A stretch of DNA of 64,000 nucleotides from assembly GCA_951213105.1 (NCBI GenBank), contig OX578147.1, forward strand, positions 129,706,822 to 129,770,821. Direction: 5' to 3'. Under the pieces are notes generated by a model. That model saw only the letters and a list, made by a program, of their open reading frames with translations. It was not told the DNA's origin and did no database searches. Both the position numbers and the translations under genes were made by a program. Source of the DNA: Amaurobius ferox. Lineage: Eukaryota > Arthropoda > Arachnida > Araneae > Amaurobiidae. Positions 44,856 through 58,117 of the stretch are shown here, piece by piece. Numbering within the stretch: position 1 is the first letter of the stretch; each line of letters starts with the position of its first letter.

Positions 44856-45119
44856 AATAATGGTTCGAATCTACTGATCTCCCAGAAATGAAGAAGTTAC
44901 GTGCAAACAGAAATTCTTTTATCAATTAAGTTGACGTCTCCATTTATTTTATGAGCAGATAAAGACATCTCTTATGAAAATGTCGACTCCTTGTACATTT
45001 TGTATGAATGAACTCATAATTTTATCAAACTCGCTCTATTGCCTGAAGAATAAGATAACACTGTGTGAAAAATCCACTTTAATCCTTTAGTTCCTGAAGT
45101 GCCCTTGAGATGAAGAATT

Positions 45120-45833
45120 TAGATTTTCAGTAAATTTTCGTTAATCCTGCATTCAATAATAGTTCGGTACGCCTTCTAATACAGAATCGCTGTTGATTTT
45201 GAACGTGATCAACTGTTCGAAAGACCCCTGATATTCGAATAAATTTTTTGAATAAAATATGTAGAAATAAAGAGCTTAAATAATGTTAAATAGTAAATAA
45301 TCATTCTATACACAATTTTTCATTATAATACGAATGATACAGACTTTAGAACGCTCGCATTAACTGTTCTTGAGATATTAACCGTATGTCAAATAATTTT
45401 TTTTAATTAGATAAAATTGAAAAAGTAGTGAGAAATGCTTTCTTTTTCCATATTCAACATCATGAAGTGTTTTTTTCATGGCATCATTATGAGACAAATA
45501 TTCCATTCACGAGAGAAAATACTTTTTTCAGTATTTTTTTATTTAGACGCAAAAGAATTCGGCAGTATTCATTTTTAACGGGATATTTATTAATTAATTG
45601 TCCATTGCATTTTCATAAGAAGTTTTCACATGAGTATAAGTTCACATGAGTATAAGTTCCATGAGTATAAGTTATTTTGTTTGGGTTAATAAGTTGTCAA
45701 AAGCACCCAACTTCATTGTAAATTCAATGCCGGAATCATTGTGCTGTGGTTCCAACATTATTTCTTTGTTAAAGAAGTAAAGTCAGTTGCATTATGAAGG
45801 GAAAGGCATATGCTGTCCACTTCAGATTTTTAT
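45120..45833 (+). mobile_element. Family A element, copy 11 (degenerate)
   Basis: It retains CATTCAATAATAGTTCGGT, TTTAGAACGCTCGCATTAAC, CTTGAGATATTAACC, CCATTCACGAGAGAAAATAC and the end GGGAAAGGCATATGCTGTCC then ACTTCAGATTTTT. Confidence 0.65.
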
Positions 45834-45887
45834 CTTATTTGTTTGAGATTTTACATCTCACTGTTGCTCCATGCAGCTGCGAAAAAA

Positions 45888-45962
45888 AAATCGGCGAAGG
45901 TTCCTGTCCGATGGAGCCGAATTGGTTTTACGTGAATAACATTTTGTAAAATAAAACTCCTG
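45888..45962. repeat. Dispersed repeat H, copy 2
   Basis: AATCGGCGAAGGTTCCTGTC then CGATGGAGCCG ... GTGAATAACATTTTGTAAAA matches 9700-9770. Confidence 0.7.
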
Positions 45963-46899
45963 AACAGTCTAACAAGTTGCCAAAATTTAAAACAAAAACT
46001 ATAAAAACATTCGAGGGGAGTGTTAAAAATCGGGCACATAGGGACGAAGATAAAAATTACCAATCTTTCTTTTTTCAATTTTGTAATCACTAAAGAGCGG
46101 TTTAAAAATATATATTTTTTCAATTTATAAAAGTAATGAATGAAAATGTCGGAAACTATTTTCGAAGATATATCATCGAAACCAAATACACGAAAAAAGA
46201 AAAAGAAAAAAGAAAAAATCCCAAATTGCGGCTTTAGATCATTAAAAAAAGAGTTATGAAATCCGTGGAGGAGGTGCAGCAATTAAATCACAGAAACATT
46301 CATGTGGGGTACAGACAAACCCTGCCTATCAAGACTAATCCAAAACTACCAAATTTTCAAATTTTGCTATCAAAAATATGAAGAGTTTTTTTTTTTTAAT
46401 GTGGAAAGAGTAATGAATAAAAACATCTAAAATAATCTTTAGAAATATATAAACCAAGCCTAAATCACACTCGTGCTGACGACAAAGTATCCCCAATACA
46501 GCACTTTCTCAATCGTACTAAAAGTCTTCAACAATGCAAAAAAATGAGAAAAAAAAAAATCACGCAATTTTATTGCAATGTTGCTGAAACAGAAATAATT
46601 AAACAAAAAACTCTCGATTTTAAATTCATTCCATCTGCGAGATTCTTTCCTTTGAGAAAACAAAGAGACGAAATCTTCATTCAGACACGGACAGGATCTT
46701 CATTTAGGCACGAGCGAGATCTTAATTTATGTTCATGCACGGTAATTTCATAATTTGAGCTTTTGATTCAGCATTTTTGAGCAGTGAAGTTGAGTTACAT
46801 TGTTTAATTTGTACGGTAAGAAACATGTCTATCGATATACAAGACATTGTCTAAATAGAAAGTAGTCTAGCAACCACTTTTAAAAAGATGGCGAAGGCC
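45963..46899. other. Unassigned AT-rich intergenic sequence
   Basis: Several open frames of 60-140 codons cross this stretch, but they are low-complexity (Phe/Lys-rich) and lack any family motif. I see no supported gene. Confidence 0.5.
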
Positions 46900-47870
46900 C
46901 TTTGAAAAAAGTTGTGTCAAAAATTGTGTCATAATATTGTTTTGGCAAAAAAAAAAATGTTCCTTGAAACATCTGTTTCTCAGGATTTTCTATAGATAGG
47001 GCCCAATTAATAATTGATTCAGATTCAGTTTCAAATTTTGGAGTAGAATAGGGGCAGGGGCTCATTGAGGATTTCCACTTCCGGATCTTTTTCCATTTCT
47101 GGTTCAAAATTTTTTTCATTTTATTTGAAACATCTATTTTACAAGATAGACTATATGAATTCCGTATCAAATTCTGGAAAAGTTAGGGTGGTTTACCAAG
47201 AATTTTCATTTCCGGTTTTTTCCCCTTTCTGTTCAAAAATTTTCCTTAAAACATCTATATTTTTCAGTGGCTGTAGATAAAGCTTTGGTAAGATTCAGCA
47301 TCAAAATCCGAAAGGCGTTAAGGAACTAACGATTTCCACTTCTGGTTCTAGAGTGCCCCTCTCGATTAAAAATTTATATTTTTCTTGAAACATTTATTTC
47401 TCAAGATCTGCTATAGACATAGTTTAGATGATGACTGATTCGGCATCAAATTCCGAAAGGCAAGGGGGTTCACTAAAGAATTCCATTTTCAATTCTTTTT
47501 CATTGCCGTTCAGTAAGTGTACTTGAAACAACTTTTCTCGAAATTAGCAGTAGAAAGAGATTAGATTATGTCTGGTGTGAATTCAACATTAATTTCTGGA
47601 AGAGGTTGGTTATAAAAATTTCCATTTTTTTCACTTCCGGTTAAAAAAACTCCCTGAAACATTATTTAGAATTGGTTATAAATGGAGTTTAGACGATGAC
47701 TGATATAGATTAAGCGTCGAATTCTAAAGAAAATGTAGGGTATTCATCAAACATTCCATTCCCGGTTCTAGAGATCTCACGCCTAGTTTTTTTCGAATTG
47801 GATGATCGTATGATTGAACAAAATAAGTATGCAAAGAAAAATAAGAATGCTTAATAGTTTCGACAAAAAT
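46900..47870 (-). repeat. Degenerate tandem repeat, array 3 (inverted copy of the 24.7-kb family)
   Basis: Read on the minus strand it shows the same order of GAATCGGAA-, AACCGGAA-, ATGCTGAATC- and CTATCTATAG-type phrases. On the plus strand these appear as TTTCTCAGGATTTTCTATAG, GATTCAGCATCAAAATCCG and TTTCCACTTCTGGTTC. About six units. Confidence 0.7.
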
Positions 47871-48379
47871 GAAGTGTGCATTTGCCATCTTATAAAGGCT
47901 ACATCAAAAGTTTCTTGTCTTCTTTGTTTTTAAGAATATTGAGTGTATTAGAACTTTGCATGGCCTAAGACTTAAAATTTTTGAGTGAATATTTTTATTT
48001 CACTTCTCTTCACATTTTCCCCATTAAATTTACCATGCCCATTTTCTAAGCAGACATACATATAGATTTCGGTTTACTATATCGCTGACAGCTATCTAGG
48101 TCGGTCAGTCAGTGGATTCGGTTATACATTCGGTTCATTATATATTCGGTTATTTGTGGAAACTCTATCTTAGGAAATCTGATAGTGTCCTTAGCAAAGC
48201 TGCATACCTTTTTATCCCTTGACTTGACATGAAGTTCGGATCGGCTCGTACTCCCACTGCAGAAAACATCATTTATGAACCGGTTTTGAGCTTTTTATGC
48301 GCTGTTCAAAATGAAATAAACGACACTTCCAATGACAGTAAGAAATGATGCCAATTTTCTACGAGTTATTGATCTCTGA

Positions 48380-48760
48380 GGGAGAAACGGAATTCGTCGC
48401 AACATGCCTCCAATCAGACGTTGTCCAGGCTGACCGAGCTCGGCACCAATCCAGACGGCTCTACCCATGTTGAGGGATCAGTGGAAGTTGACATCCCACC
48501 CCAGTCCAGCCGTCTCCGAATAGTATTTCTTGATACAGAATGCATGGAGGGTGGCAAATGCCTTTGAATGACTGAGAGCGATACTATTTGCATGGACATG
48601 GTTCCTCTCTTGACTACACGATCCTCTCGAATATTTGCCTGGGGAATCCTGAGCCGCTGCGACGTGTGTCTTCTCAGATCCACTGTTGCTAACACCGAGA
48701 GACTACCATATCGCTCCGACCGAAATGACGACATTGTTTGAACCAACCAGTTTCCCGCTA
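48380..48760 (-). pseudogene. Tc1-type transposase N-terminal fragment, decayed
   Basis: The minus-strand frame contains RLRIPQANIREDRVVKRGTM, then VSLSVIQRHL and VSRNTIRRRLDWGGM. This matches the second helix-turn-helix of Tc1 transposases (pattern REDR..VR ... TIRRRL). The catalytic domain is not visible and the ends are lost. Confidence 0.7.
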
Positions 48761-51700
48761 CCTCTATCTAAATCCGACATATGTTCGTAGTTCCGTAGGA
48801 TACGTATCAAAAGCATCTTTGTAAACAACTTGCAGTATCAAATCAGAAAATCCAGTTCCAATTGCCAGTGAGTGAAAACATCGGTCGTTTTGAATGTTGC
48901 ATGATGCGTCGTTCTCTTACGCGTTGTATGAGCCCTATAGTAGTATCATTGGCGGACAGATATGCCACAATTTTACGAATCTGTATGGAGACTAATAAAT
49001 TTCGCCCTATTACGCAACTGACATATGCCGAATTTTATAATCATAGAACTCTCCTAAAGGGAGACGTTCCCACAAAAATTTGCTTACATTTTGCATCCAG
49101 AGGTGGCGGGCTCAACTGTAAAAAAACGGACCTGTCGGAGCGTGTTTGCTGTATTGGGGACTCTAAGCGTTAATGTGTTTTAGGGATCTCTTTATTTTGT
49201 ATGGTCCAAGAATCTGGGGTCTTTTTCAGGGCCCTTCGGCACGTAAGCAACCTCTTACTCTTCCCTACTTACTGTAAATATACAGTTGAGGTTTCAAGCC
49301 GTATAGGGTCAGGCTCAGTGTGAGTTTCAAATAATTGTGCTCACAAGATTTCTATTAGAAGATTTTGAGTTTTAATTCTGTTACTACACTACTAAATTCG
49401 TTCATAACAAAAATAATGAAAACATTTTTTCAAATAATATATTAAATAAAGTGCTAATATTATTTTAGTTTTTTTCATTAATTATATTACTTTTAGAAAT
49501 TTTATTATTTTTAAAGTACAGCAAAAATCAATTAATAAAATCGGCTTTATTTATTTTGAATATATTTTAAGCTTTTTGAATGTTTTTTTATGTTACAACT
49601 TTTATTATTTCCAAACAAAATCCAGGAAATTTATTTTTTAAAAACGTTTAAACTTTAAACTTGATTTTAAACTTTATCATTTTTAATTTAAATTGCTTAA
49701 TTATATCGTGAGCACAAGGGTCCTAAAATACTTTAAAAAAAAAAACTGACCTAAAATACTTAAAGAACTGGCACTGAATACGCAACACAAAACCGACTCA
49801 CATTTATTTTAGGAAGTGAGCAGACAATCCGCCAGGTGTAGTGTCACATTACAGGGATATACAGCGCCATCTATATATTAATGCTGGTATTATGAATTCC
49901 TCTCGTTTCTGAGAAGTTGAAAATTGAGACATAATTATGATTTATTACTTTCAGAGAGGATTAAATAGTAAATAATAATATAAAATAGCATAAATATAAA
50001 TATTTAAAATAGTGATAATGTACTGCTCTGTGTTTATTTCATCTGTTTCATGCTAAATAAAGTCATATGATGTTACTAGCCTATTAAAACTATAAAATTA
50101 AAATGAAGCATAAATAATATCAATTGAATAATTTTTTGATTTCATTTTGATTTAGCAAATGAATTGTTTATAGTATATATATATATATTTTTAAACTTTC
50201 TAAAATAGCACTTTAACTGTCAACAAAAATTTGTTATGGCTCCCTATCATTGTTGATCGGTGGCAATTCAACGGTTTCTTAATTAAATTGTGTTTTGTAA
50301 ATATACATTGTTTGTCATTTAACAATAATATTTCCACAAAATCTATCATGAACTTTTAGTTGTGTGATTGCTGAAATGGAATATATTTCAAAGTTGTGTT
50401 TGACGTTCAACACTTAAAAGTCTCCGGAAATGTATAATTTTGTGAGTATGACTGCAATATTTTTCTTGATTTTTGTAATAACCTATGATTGCATGCGATT
50501 TGTTAAAAAATCTGAGATTTTGAATATAATAAAAGCTTCAGATGTCAGATCCTACATTATTTTCTGCAACTTTTACTGCAATTTGACAGTATTGTTTACC
50601 TTTAGTTCGATTTAGTATTATAGTGATCAAGAAGCTTTTATATGATGTGGTAGGTTCTACAAATGCCTATGTTTGCATTTCTTATGTACTGATAAAACCA
50701 TATTTTAATTTCGCCAATTTAAGGTATTTTTTGTCTGTTACCAATCTATGAACTAATCGAGCTAATTATAAAGCTGTGTTTATTGTTTATATTAATATGT
50801 GTGAGTTACTCGATTTGGTTATTAGTTCAGATTTCTTGATTGTATTGAGAACCAATGTATAAAATTTTCCAGATCGTCCTCAAAATGCATTACTTCAAAA
50901 CCAGATTCTTCACAAAATTCTAAGTGTGAGTGGAGGATCCTTTTCAAATTTCATATTGCAAAATTTGACCTTTCATAAAATTTAAATAAGACATATGAAA
51001 TAAATACAGCTTTTTTAAAATGGACTGTCACATAAGTTTGGTTGACCGTCCAAAATAAATAGTAGGAACAAAATATTGGTAAATAATCTAATTACATGAA
51101 AAGTAATCCATGCAATCCAAACTTGTGAATTTGTGAGAACTTCTTTGCTGTGTTCTTATGTTATCTATATTAATAAAAGGAAGAGTCTGTCTCTCTCAGT
51201 AGTGCCAAACGATATATCTACCACACTTACAGGTTTAAGGTTTTGCGTACAGTAGCATCTATACCTGAACTGGCATCTCAAAGCCCTTTTTCCAAATTTT
51301 ATAAATTTTTTTATTGTATTCAAATTGGCCATTTACCACACAGCGGCACAGATATGGTCCCCTATAGAAGTGCCTTAGGCACTTTTATTGTATGAAGATC
51401 CTTGCTTGAATGCGGTTTACAAGGAGAAACGGGTTACTCTACGCAAAAGACAAGTTATTTACAGGAGAGATGAAATCGTCAACAATGGGCAACATTTTTG
51501 TTTCCCTGTGCATGTCCTTTTAACATGTGACAATGCAAAAGTAAATAACCATTGTTGTAAAATAGCTAAAAAATGAACTTCAGTTCTATATATATTTTTA
51601 ATATATAACAACACAAAATGAGGTAGTTTGGTGTGTTCTGCATGACTGCCATGCTTTCTACTTTATTTTTGTAACTATCAGCTTAATTTTGTTACACCGA

Positions 51701-53225
51701 TGTTTGCTATAATGCACATAGAAGGGCATGGAGTGCTAATGAAACTGTGAGAAATGAAGTTGATTTCGACGGGCTGAATATTGAAATCTTCAATATTTCA
51801 GCAAAGAAAAAGTGCAAAACTTAAGAGGCAATTACATTGTTGTTTTCAGAGTCCTATCATTAAAACTTTCACAGATGCCTAGAGTGCAAATGCTCTGCAT
51901 CGGTACATATAATAAAAGATGCCTGTCTGTGTGTATGTGCAGGCAGTAGTGAGAAAGCAAAGCGTTGTACATCCATGAAATTTGGTACACATGTACTTCA
52001 GTACCCTGACGAGATTTTCTTTTTCATTGTGGTTGTTTAAGCGGGAGTATTATTAAAGTGTACTTTAAATTTTGTTCATCGGAACTGACAGCGAATTCTT
52101 GAAAATCAAAGAGAGCTTTATCAATATACCACTTTATCAAAAAAATGAATAAATAAACTGTGTTCATCAAAATTAGTAAATGCATGGTTCATATCTGATA
52201 TAATTGTCACTTGTCAATAAAAAATTCACATTCATATAGTTTTGCCTTTTTACATTCAGAATTTAAAAATTTGAATTTGCTGTCCATATTCGTAGTAAAA
52301 CGTTAGCAAAATATTTTAAAGAAAATTCAAATGTTGTAATGTAAAACAAGGCAGTTAAGATATTATATAGATTCTTTATTACAAAGTAAAATGTTTAAAT
52401 AAATTGCAAGTGCTGGTAGTTATTTTTTTTTATTTCAATTTTTATGTACAATTGTTTTTTGTCATCAAATCAATCGTTTAAAAAAATTCTAAATAATCTA
52501 AAATATTTTTAGTATTTTGTTGAAATCTTTATATATTTAATCATTCATTCCAATCTGTATATAATGCTTAGTTTTTTAACATTTGAACATATTTTGAATA
52601 GTCGAGAATAGAAGATTTCTATTTTGCATGACTTGATTTGGTAAAAAAAAACAGATTTATCATTATTATTATATTAAATAATTCAGGAGAAGAAATTTCA
52701 ATTCAGAGTTTGCTCACCAGAATTTTTTTTTCATTCGTCAGTGCAATATAAATAACAACATTGCATAACACTTTTGTCATTTCTTATCAAAATAAAAGTT
52801 GCATTAAATTTTATCTGTAATTTTATGATTGTTATGTAAAAAATTAACATAAATAGACATATAAGAGAGAAAAAAAACATATCAAAAGCATTCTTCTCTA
52901 TTGATATATTTATCTTTATCAGTTAAAAAATACCATTTATCAATTGTTAATTATGGATTAAAATTATCTAAATGGGGCTAATAATAGATAACTAAAGGGT
53001 CATTCATTGTGCTGGTTTTTAGTTTATTTCTGTAATATGTTTTTATACGATTAAAACAGCTGAAACCATGTTCACAAAAAGCAGTAAAACAGCAAATAAA
53101 TTACAAGCTAAAACAAGTTTTGCAGTGGCCTCTCCTACACAACAGTAACGAACAAAGAAGTCGAAAATAATTTTTAATCACACATAAAATTGAGGGTGTA
53201 GGAAGATTTAATTTAAAACAATATA
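48761..53225. other. Intergenic, AT-rich; no supported gene
   Basis: Small items only. At 51168-51200 TATTAATAAAAGGAAGAGTC then TGTCTCTCTC, and at 51908-51945 ATAATAAAAGATGCCTGTCT, resemble the ends of Helitron-like repeats. Open frames at 48862-49173, 50430-50615 and 51388-51576 have no recognisable motif. A short TA run lies at 50174-50188. Confidence 0.5.
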
Positions 53226-53927
53226 CAGGGTGTCCAGTGCTATCAGTGCCCAATGGCTATTTCCTCAACCGTTAGTCATAGAGATATACTTCCAATTGCA
53301 AAAATGTTTTAAATTTTAAAATCTATTCTCTTAGAAGCAGTTTAAATCAATAAATACATTTCTGAAAGAAATACGAAATATAAATTTTTATACGATCTCC
53401 CTGTACTACCAATTATATTTAGGAAAATCATCCTCGTACAATTTTATGCAAAATAAAAAAAAAACTACCTTTTACGACCCAAATTCAACACGTTATGAAG
53501 CATTAAACTTTATGACTTAAGTCGCTTTTCCACGTATAAAAATGTCCCGTTTCAGGCAATGAACCAATCAGGGACCGTATTAACTATTTCTCCAGGCAAC
53601 CAACCAATCAGGGACCGTATTGACCATTTCTCAGCACAAAAAGTGCTCCAACTTTAAACAGCTGTAAGTCGGGTCAATTTTGGTCATAAAAGAATGATTT
53701 TTTTTTATCTTGCATAAAATTGTATGAGGATGATTTTCCTAAATATAATTGGTAGGACTGGGGGACTGTATAAAAATTTATATTTCGTATTTCTTTCAGA
53801 AATGTATTTATTGGTTTAAACTGTTCCTAAGACAATAGATTTTAAAATTTAAAACATTTTTGCAATTGGAAGTGTGACTAACGGTTGAGGAAATAGCCAT
53901 TGGGCACCGATAGCATTGGACATCCTG
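53226..53927. mobile_element. TA-flanked MITE with about 230-bp terminal inverted repeats
   Basis: The left end CAGGGTGTCCAGTGCTATCA is inverted at the right as GATAGCATTGGACATCCTG, with TA on both sides (53224-53225, 53928-53929). Inverted identity continues through ATTTCCTCAACCGTTAG, TTTTTGCAATTGGAAGT-type sequence and AGGAAAATCATCCTCGTACA. A 37-bp tandem pair with CCAATCAGGGACCGTATT lies in the centre (53565-53632). It has no reading frame and fits Tc1/mariner-derived MITEs. Confidence 0.88.
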
Positions 53928-53929
53928 TA

Positions 53930-56293
53930 TATAAATCTCACTCATCATTACCCAAAATTGTCAAATGGAAATGAAGTCATAGACAGATTCAATTAAGAAC
54001 AATACTACATGCAAATTTGCAGATTAAGAATTTTTGTTACCGGTTAGAGGCCAGTAAGTCTCAAAAAGTTACTGGCCTTAAAATATTTTCACTGGCCAAA
54101 TATTTTTATCATGAATTTGCCTTTTTATGCTGCTTATTGAGATGTATGAAGTGTCCATATATATTATGCCACTTATTGAAACATTAAAAATTATTTATTG
54201 AGTGCATATATTTTGAATTTATTATTGTATGCATGTAATTATCTGATTATTAACAAAATTTTATTTTTCATCTTTAAATGTAATAAGAATTCTGCTCATA
54301 TACTCCAGTTATAGGTTTCTTACAAAACTATACATAATTTTCATTGAAGTATATTAAAATTGCACTTTGAAATACTTTAGATTCAAATTCAAGATTAGAT
54401 CTATTACTGAGATTTCTATTTTTAAATTTTCTTTTCTTTTTGTCATTTCTGTTTAGTTTTACAATTGGGTCATTCCATATCAAATCAACACAAAAAAGTG
54501 ACATTTTCAAGCCGACCGATACTGATTGTTTTAAAACTTGGCCATTTTGTTGTTAATCTGTACATAAGATGCTGTGCAAAATTTTAGCCTCTAATTCTGA
54601 TTAGATTTTTATTTACAAAAATTTGAAGTTTAGAAAATTGGGTAATTTATTATGATTTTTGACATATTCAAACGTCTGTATATTTCGACCTAATCAATGG
54701 ATTGCACTGAAATAAAGCTGATTTTGTAGCTTAAGGTGTGATCTTTCTTATGATATGTCACATGACCCTGTAAATGATATTTTTCATTTCAAGATAACTT
54801 GATTTGACCTTTGACCTTAAACTGCGGAAAAAATGTATCTTTAATTTTTTTTTTTCAAAAAAGTATATTTTGTTTATATTCTATTTATCTCTATTATACA
54901 AAAGTTTCAAGTTGCAAAAATTATGGGTTCATAGTGAAATAAAATTCCAAGTAAATATATGTTATATGAGCAGCTATTTGAAAAATACTGAAAACCACAT
55001 AAAAGCATAATTGATTAAAATGATTCATAAATAAACATCATTATACTTAACTAAAGTTATAAACATTTACTATATATAATGTGCATATAATTTTATATAT
55101 TTTTTTCTCAAATAATGTAAATAATTCAGCTATTCAATAAATGCTGGAAACCCACACAAAAGTATAACTAATTTAACAGTTCTTAAGAAATAAACAAATT
55201 ATCATTCTTAACTAAAAGTTATAAACATTTTCTAATGCGCATATGGTTTTATACATTTTATTTTGCTGAATTTTAAGATTTAAAAAATATTGCGGATAGT
55301 TTTTTTTTTAAGTACACTCACTAGTATTGCTATTTTGTGTGTATATATGGTCGCTATTCAGCAATATTTAACTGGACTGTAAATTTGACTTTAAAAGTAT
55401 AAATTATTTACTGGACGGTTTGGTTCGATAAAAACAGAAACTTAACTATTTATTTGTATGGTAGGCGTACACAATAACCCAGGTTCGAAACCTAAACAAT
55501 TGGAAAATGGAGAGTGACTATGTAAATAAGACCCCTGAACACGTTTAGACTAAAAACAAAATTCCTAAAATTATTAAATATCCAAAAGTATAACCCAACA
55601 GTAGGCGTACACAAAACAATTCTGGGGAAGACTGATTAGTAGTAATTAGCCATCTATATTCGATTTTTTTAAAATAACGACTAACGTTTCAACATCCTAA
55701 AGTATTATATTTTAAAATAAATGAATTTGTTATTCTAATGATTTACATTCAATGTATGTTCCATTAATGTTGCTGCCAGTGCTACATATACTTAGGTATG
55801 TGCTCAAATTTTCAATGATTATTCATAGTAAAATTAAGTTGTGTGCACATTGTACATGTTAATAGGAAAAGCTATGAAAGTCTAGCAACATACATAATTT
55901 TATTATTTTTGGTATTGTATTTAATCTTGTGCAAAATATGTTAAAATGTATGTAAAAATTGCATTTGGGGTTCTTATTTCTTTTTGCTTATAAAAATTGA
56001 GAGCCTTGAAGAGTGCAACAGTATGCACAAATTGGTTGCTAGATATTTTTCTGGCTGGTAGATATTTTTTCTAGCTGGTAAGAATTTTCAATAATTCCCC
56101 ACCCCTGCCTATACTAGACTAAATAATTTATGATGCCAGAACATGAGAACACAGCTGGAAGTCATGTTTGTGGGATTGATACACACTATTATGGGATTGT
56201 GCAAATTCTATAAATAAAATTCAATATTTTATTCTTTATTCTACTAAACTAAAGTATAATATGACACTGAAATACATTATTTTTTTTATATAA

Positions 56294-56340
<47 letters not shown>

Positions 56341-56470
56341 AAATAGCAATTGTTATGAATATAGTATCTAGTATTCTAAGCACTGTAGTTATGAGTGTAC
56401 TTAAAAAATTATGATTAATAATATTTCATTAGTATCTTTAAATTGAGCAATATATCATAAAAATGCTATT
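53930..56470. other. AT-rich intergenic sequence with dispersed repeat G
   Basis: No gene. The segments 53155-53222 (TTTTTAATCACACATAAAAT then TGAGGGTGTAGG) and 54960-55020 (GAAAATACTGAAAACCACAT then AAAAGCATAA) recur at about 60483-60545 and 60880-60920, defining a dispersed repeat cut by other elements. A (TA)n tract with (CA)n lies at 56295-56340. Confidence 0.6.
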
Positions 56471-57356
56471 AAATTTAGAACAGTTACTAGTGGCCATAAT
56501 ACTTACTCTACTACTGCGAGTAAATTATTACTAAATTCTTTAAATCCAATAAATAATAGTTTAAGCCAGACTAGCAATAATTACCATATTCTAAATAATA
56601 GTAAAGAATTAAAGAATAAATTAACATCTCTTAGAAAAATAATAGGATTTCAAACTTTTGATTTTAAAGATCTTTTTAATAATATTAAGATATCTGATCT
56701 ATATGATGTAATTTTAGCTCTATATAATGCTTATATTACACCTCTTTCAAATCAAATTAAATTTATAAATTTTCCTAAACTTCTTCACTTTGTTATTTTC
56801 AATAATTATATTTTTCAAGGAAATAAATTATACTTACAAGTCTCAGGAGTTCCACAGGGTGGCTGCAGTAGCAGTATGCTAGCTAATTTATACCTTTATC
56901 ATTATGAAAAGTCATTTACTTCAATAGATTATACTTTTTACAGATATGTTGATGATCTGATATGCTTAGTACATACAGAAAATTATCTCATAGATATAGA
57001 TTACTATCCAGACAATTTGGAATTAATTCCTAATGAAGCTACTATTAGTAAAAATGTTAATTTTTTGGATTTAAATCTTTTTATTGATCCTTCTAATAGA
57101 ATTGTTACAAATTTATATGATAAAAAAGACTTATAATTTTAATATTAATAAAATCTTACCTTTTAATTCCTGTAACTCGATTCAATTGTTTAGAAATATT
57201 ATACTCAATCAGCTTTTTAGAATTTATAGATTATCTGATAAAAAATTTCATGCTATGCATATCAATAATCTCAAAATTACTAGTAATTTATATAAATATC
57301 CCTCTTATTTAGTAAATAGTATTGTTAAAAAATTTAAAATAGCTGGATTTTTATAA
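56470..57356 (+). pseudogene. Penelope-type reverse transcriptase, divergent copy, truncated and frameshifted
   Basis: The frame opens at FRTVTSGHNTYSTTASKLLL (corresponding to FRPVTVG in the other copies). It continues through QTFDFKDLFNNIKISDL (catalytic Asp in FDF), VSGVPQGGCSSSMLANLYL (QG/primer-grip motif) and FYRYVDDLICL (catalytic YVDD), to LDLNLFIDPSNRIVTNLYDKK. There a one-base slip in an A run near 57120-57126 shifts the rest (TYNFNINKILPF ... KIAGFL, stop 57356) to another frame. The N-terminal third is missing. It is clearly related to, but far diverged from, the two minus-strand copies. Confidence 0.82.
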
Positions 57357-57422
57357 TTCTTTTCATAGTATCATATAATTCTATTCATAGTATCTTATAT
57401 TAGCCAGACATCTCCATTCTCT

Positions 57423-57456
<34 letters not shown>

Positions 57457-57996
57457 TATTCCTTCTTTATGTATGTCGTCCAAGTAGAAATAGTTTATAG
57501 ATTTAATCTATCTATTTCTTCAGAAACATACATTTTTGTGTTTGCTTCTACAAAAAACTTGGACATGATTAGATTTTTGTAGAGGTTAACAATTCATGAT
57601 TTAGGCTTAGAGCCTCGTCCACGTGTAAGGCGTTTGTGCTTGATTTCATTTGTTATACTTATTTCGATTCCATACCTTTGTATTATATAATTTTCATTGA
57701 CTTGTTGATTCGATATTTATTTTATTTATTTTTTTCCATTTGCTTGAGGATTAGTTGATTTTTACTTTTGTTTTGTAAGCCAGTTATATAGTTGAATTTA
57801 GTTTAAGTTTTTCTTTTTTTGTTTCCATACCTTTTAATTTGGTTGATTTACTGTAACTTGATAGCTTGTGTTTTGTATTTTTTATCCATTTGATTGATGA
57901 TTTGCTGTAATATATTTTATTCTGTGGGTGTTTTAAAAAGTTAGGTTTATCGTGTTACATCTTCTTACTTTTCGTTCATTGGATTTTCAAACTTCT

Positions 57997-58042
<46 letters not shown>

Positions 58043-58117
58043 AAATAACAAAGTACGAAACGTATCCGATTGTAAACCAATATAAATTGCCAAGTCATAT
58101 AGGCGCAATGCAGCTCT
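57357..58117. other. 3' flank of the divergent RT copy; T-rich intergenic
   Basis: It has a long T run at 57429-57454 and a hairpin GAAATAG..ATAGATT / AATCTAT.CTATTTC at about 57486-57520. The rest is T-rich without a gene. A (TA)n run lies at 58012-58040. Confidence 0.55.

Noticed and set aside
44636..44891. Repetitive open frames (Asn-Ser-Ala-Thr-Lys on minus, Val-Ala-Leu-Leu on plus)
   Set aside because: Both strands are open because the 27-bp minisatellite unit is divisible by three; no evidence of a gene.
45851..46282. 143-codon open frame on the minus strand
   Set aside because: Phe/Lys-rich low-complexity translation overlapping repeat H; no motif.
48862..49173. 103-codon open frame on the plus strand
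   Set aside because: No recognisable domain, no splice context, and it borders a Tc1 fragment; kept as unassigned sequence.
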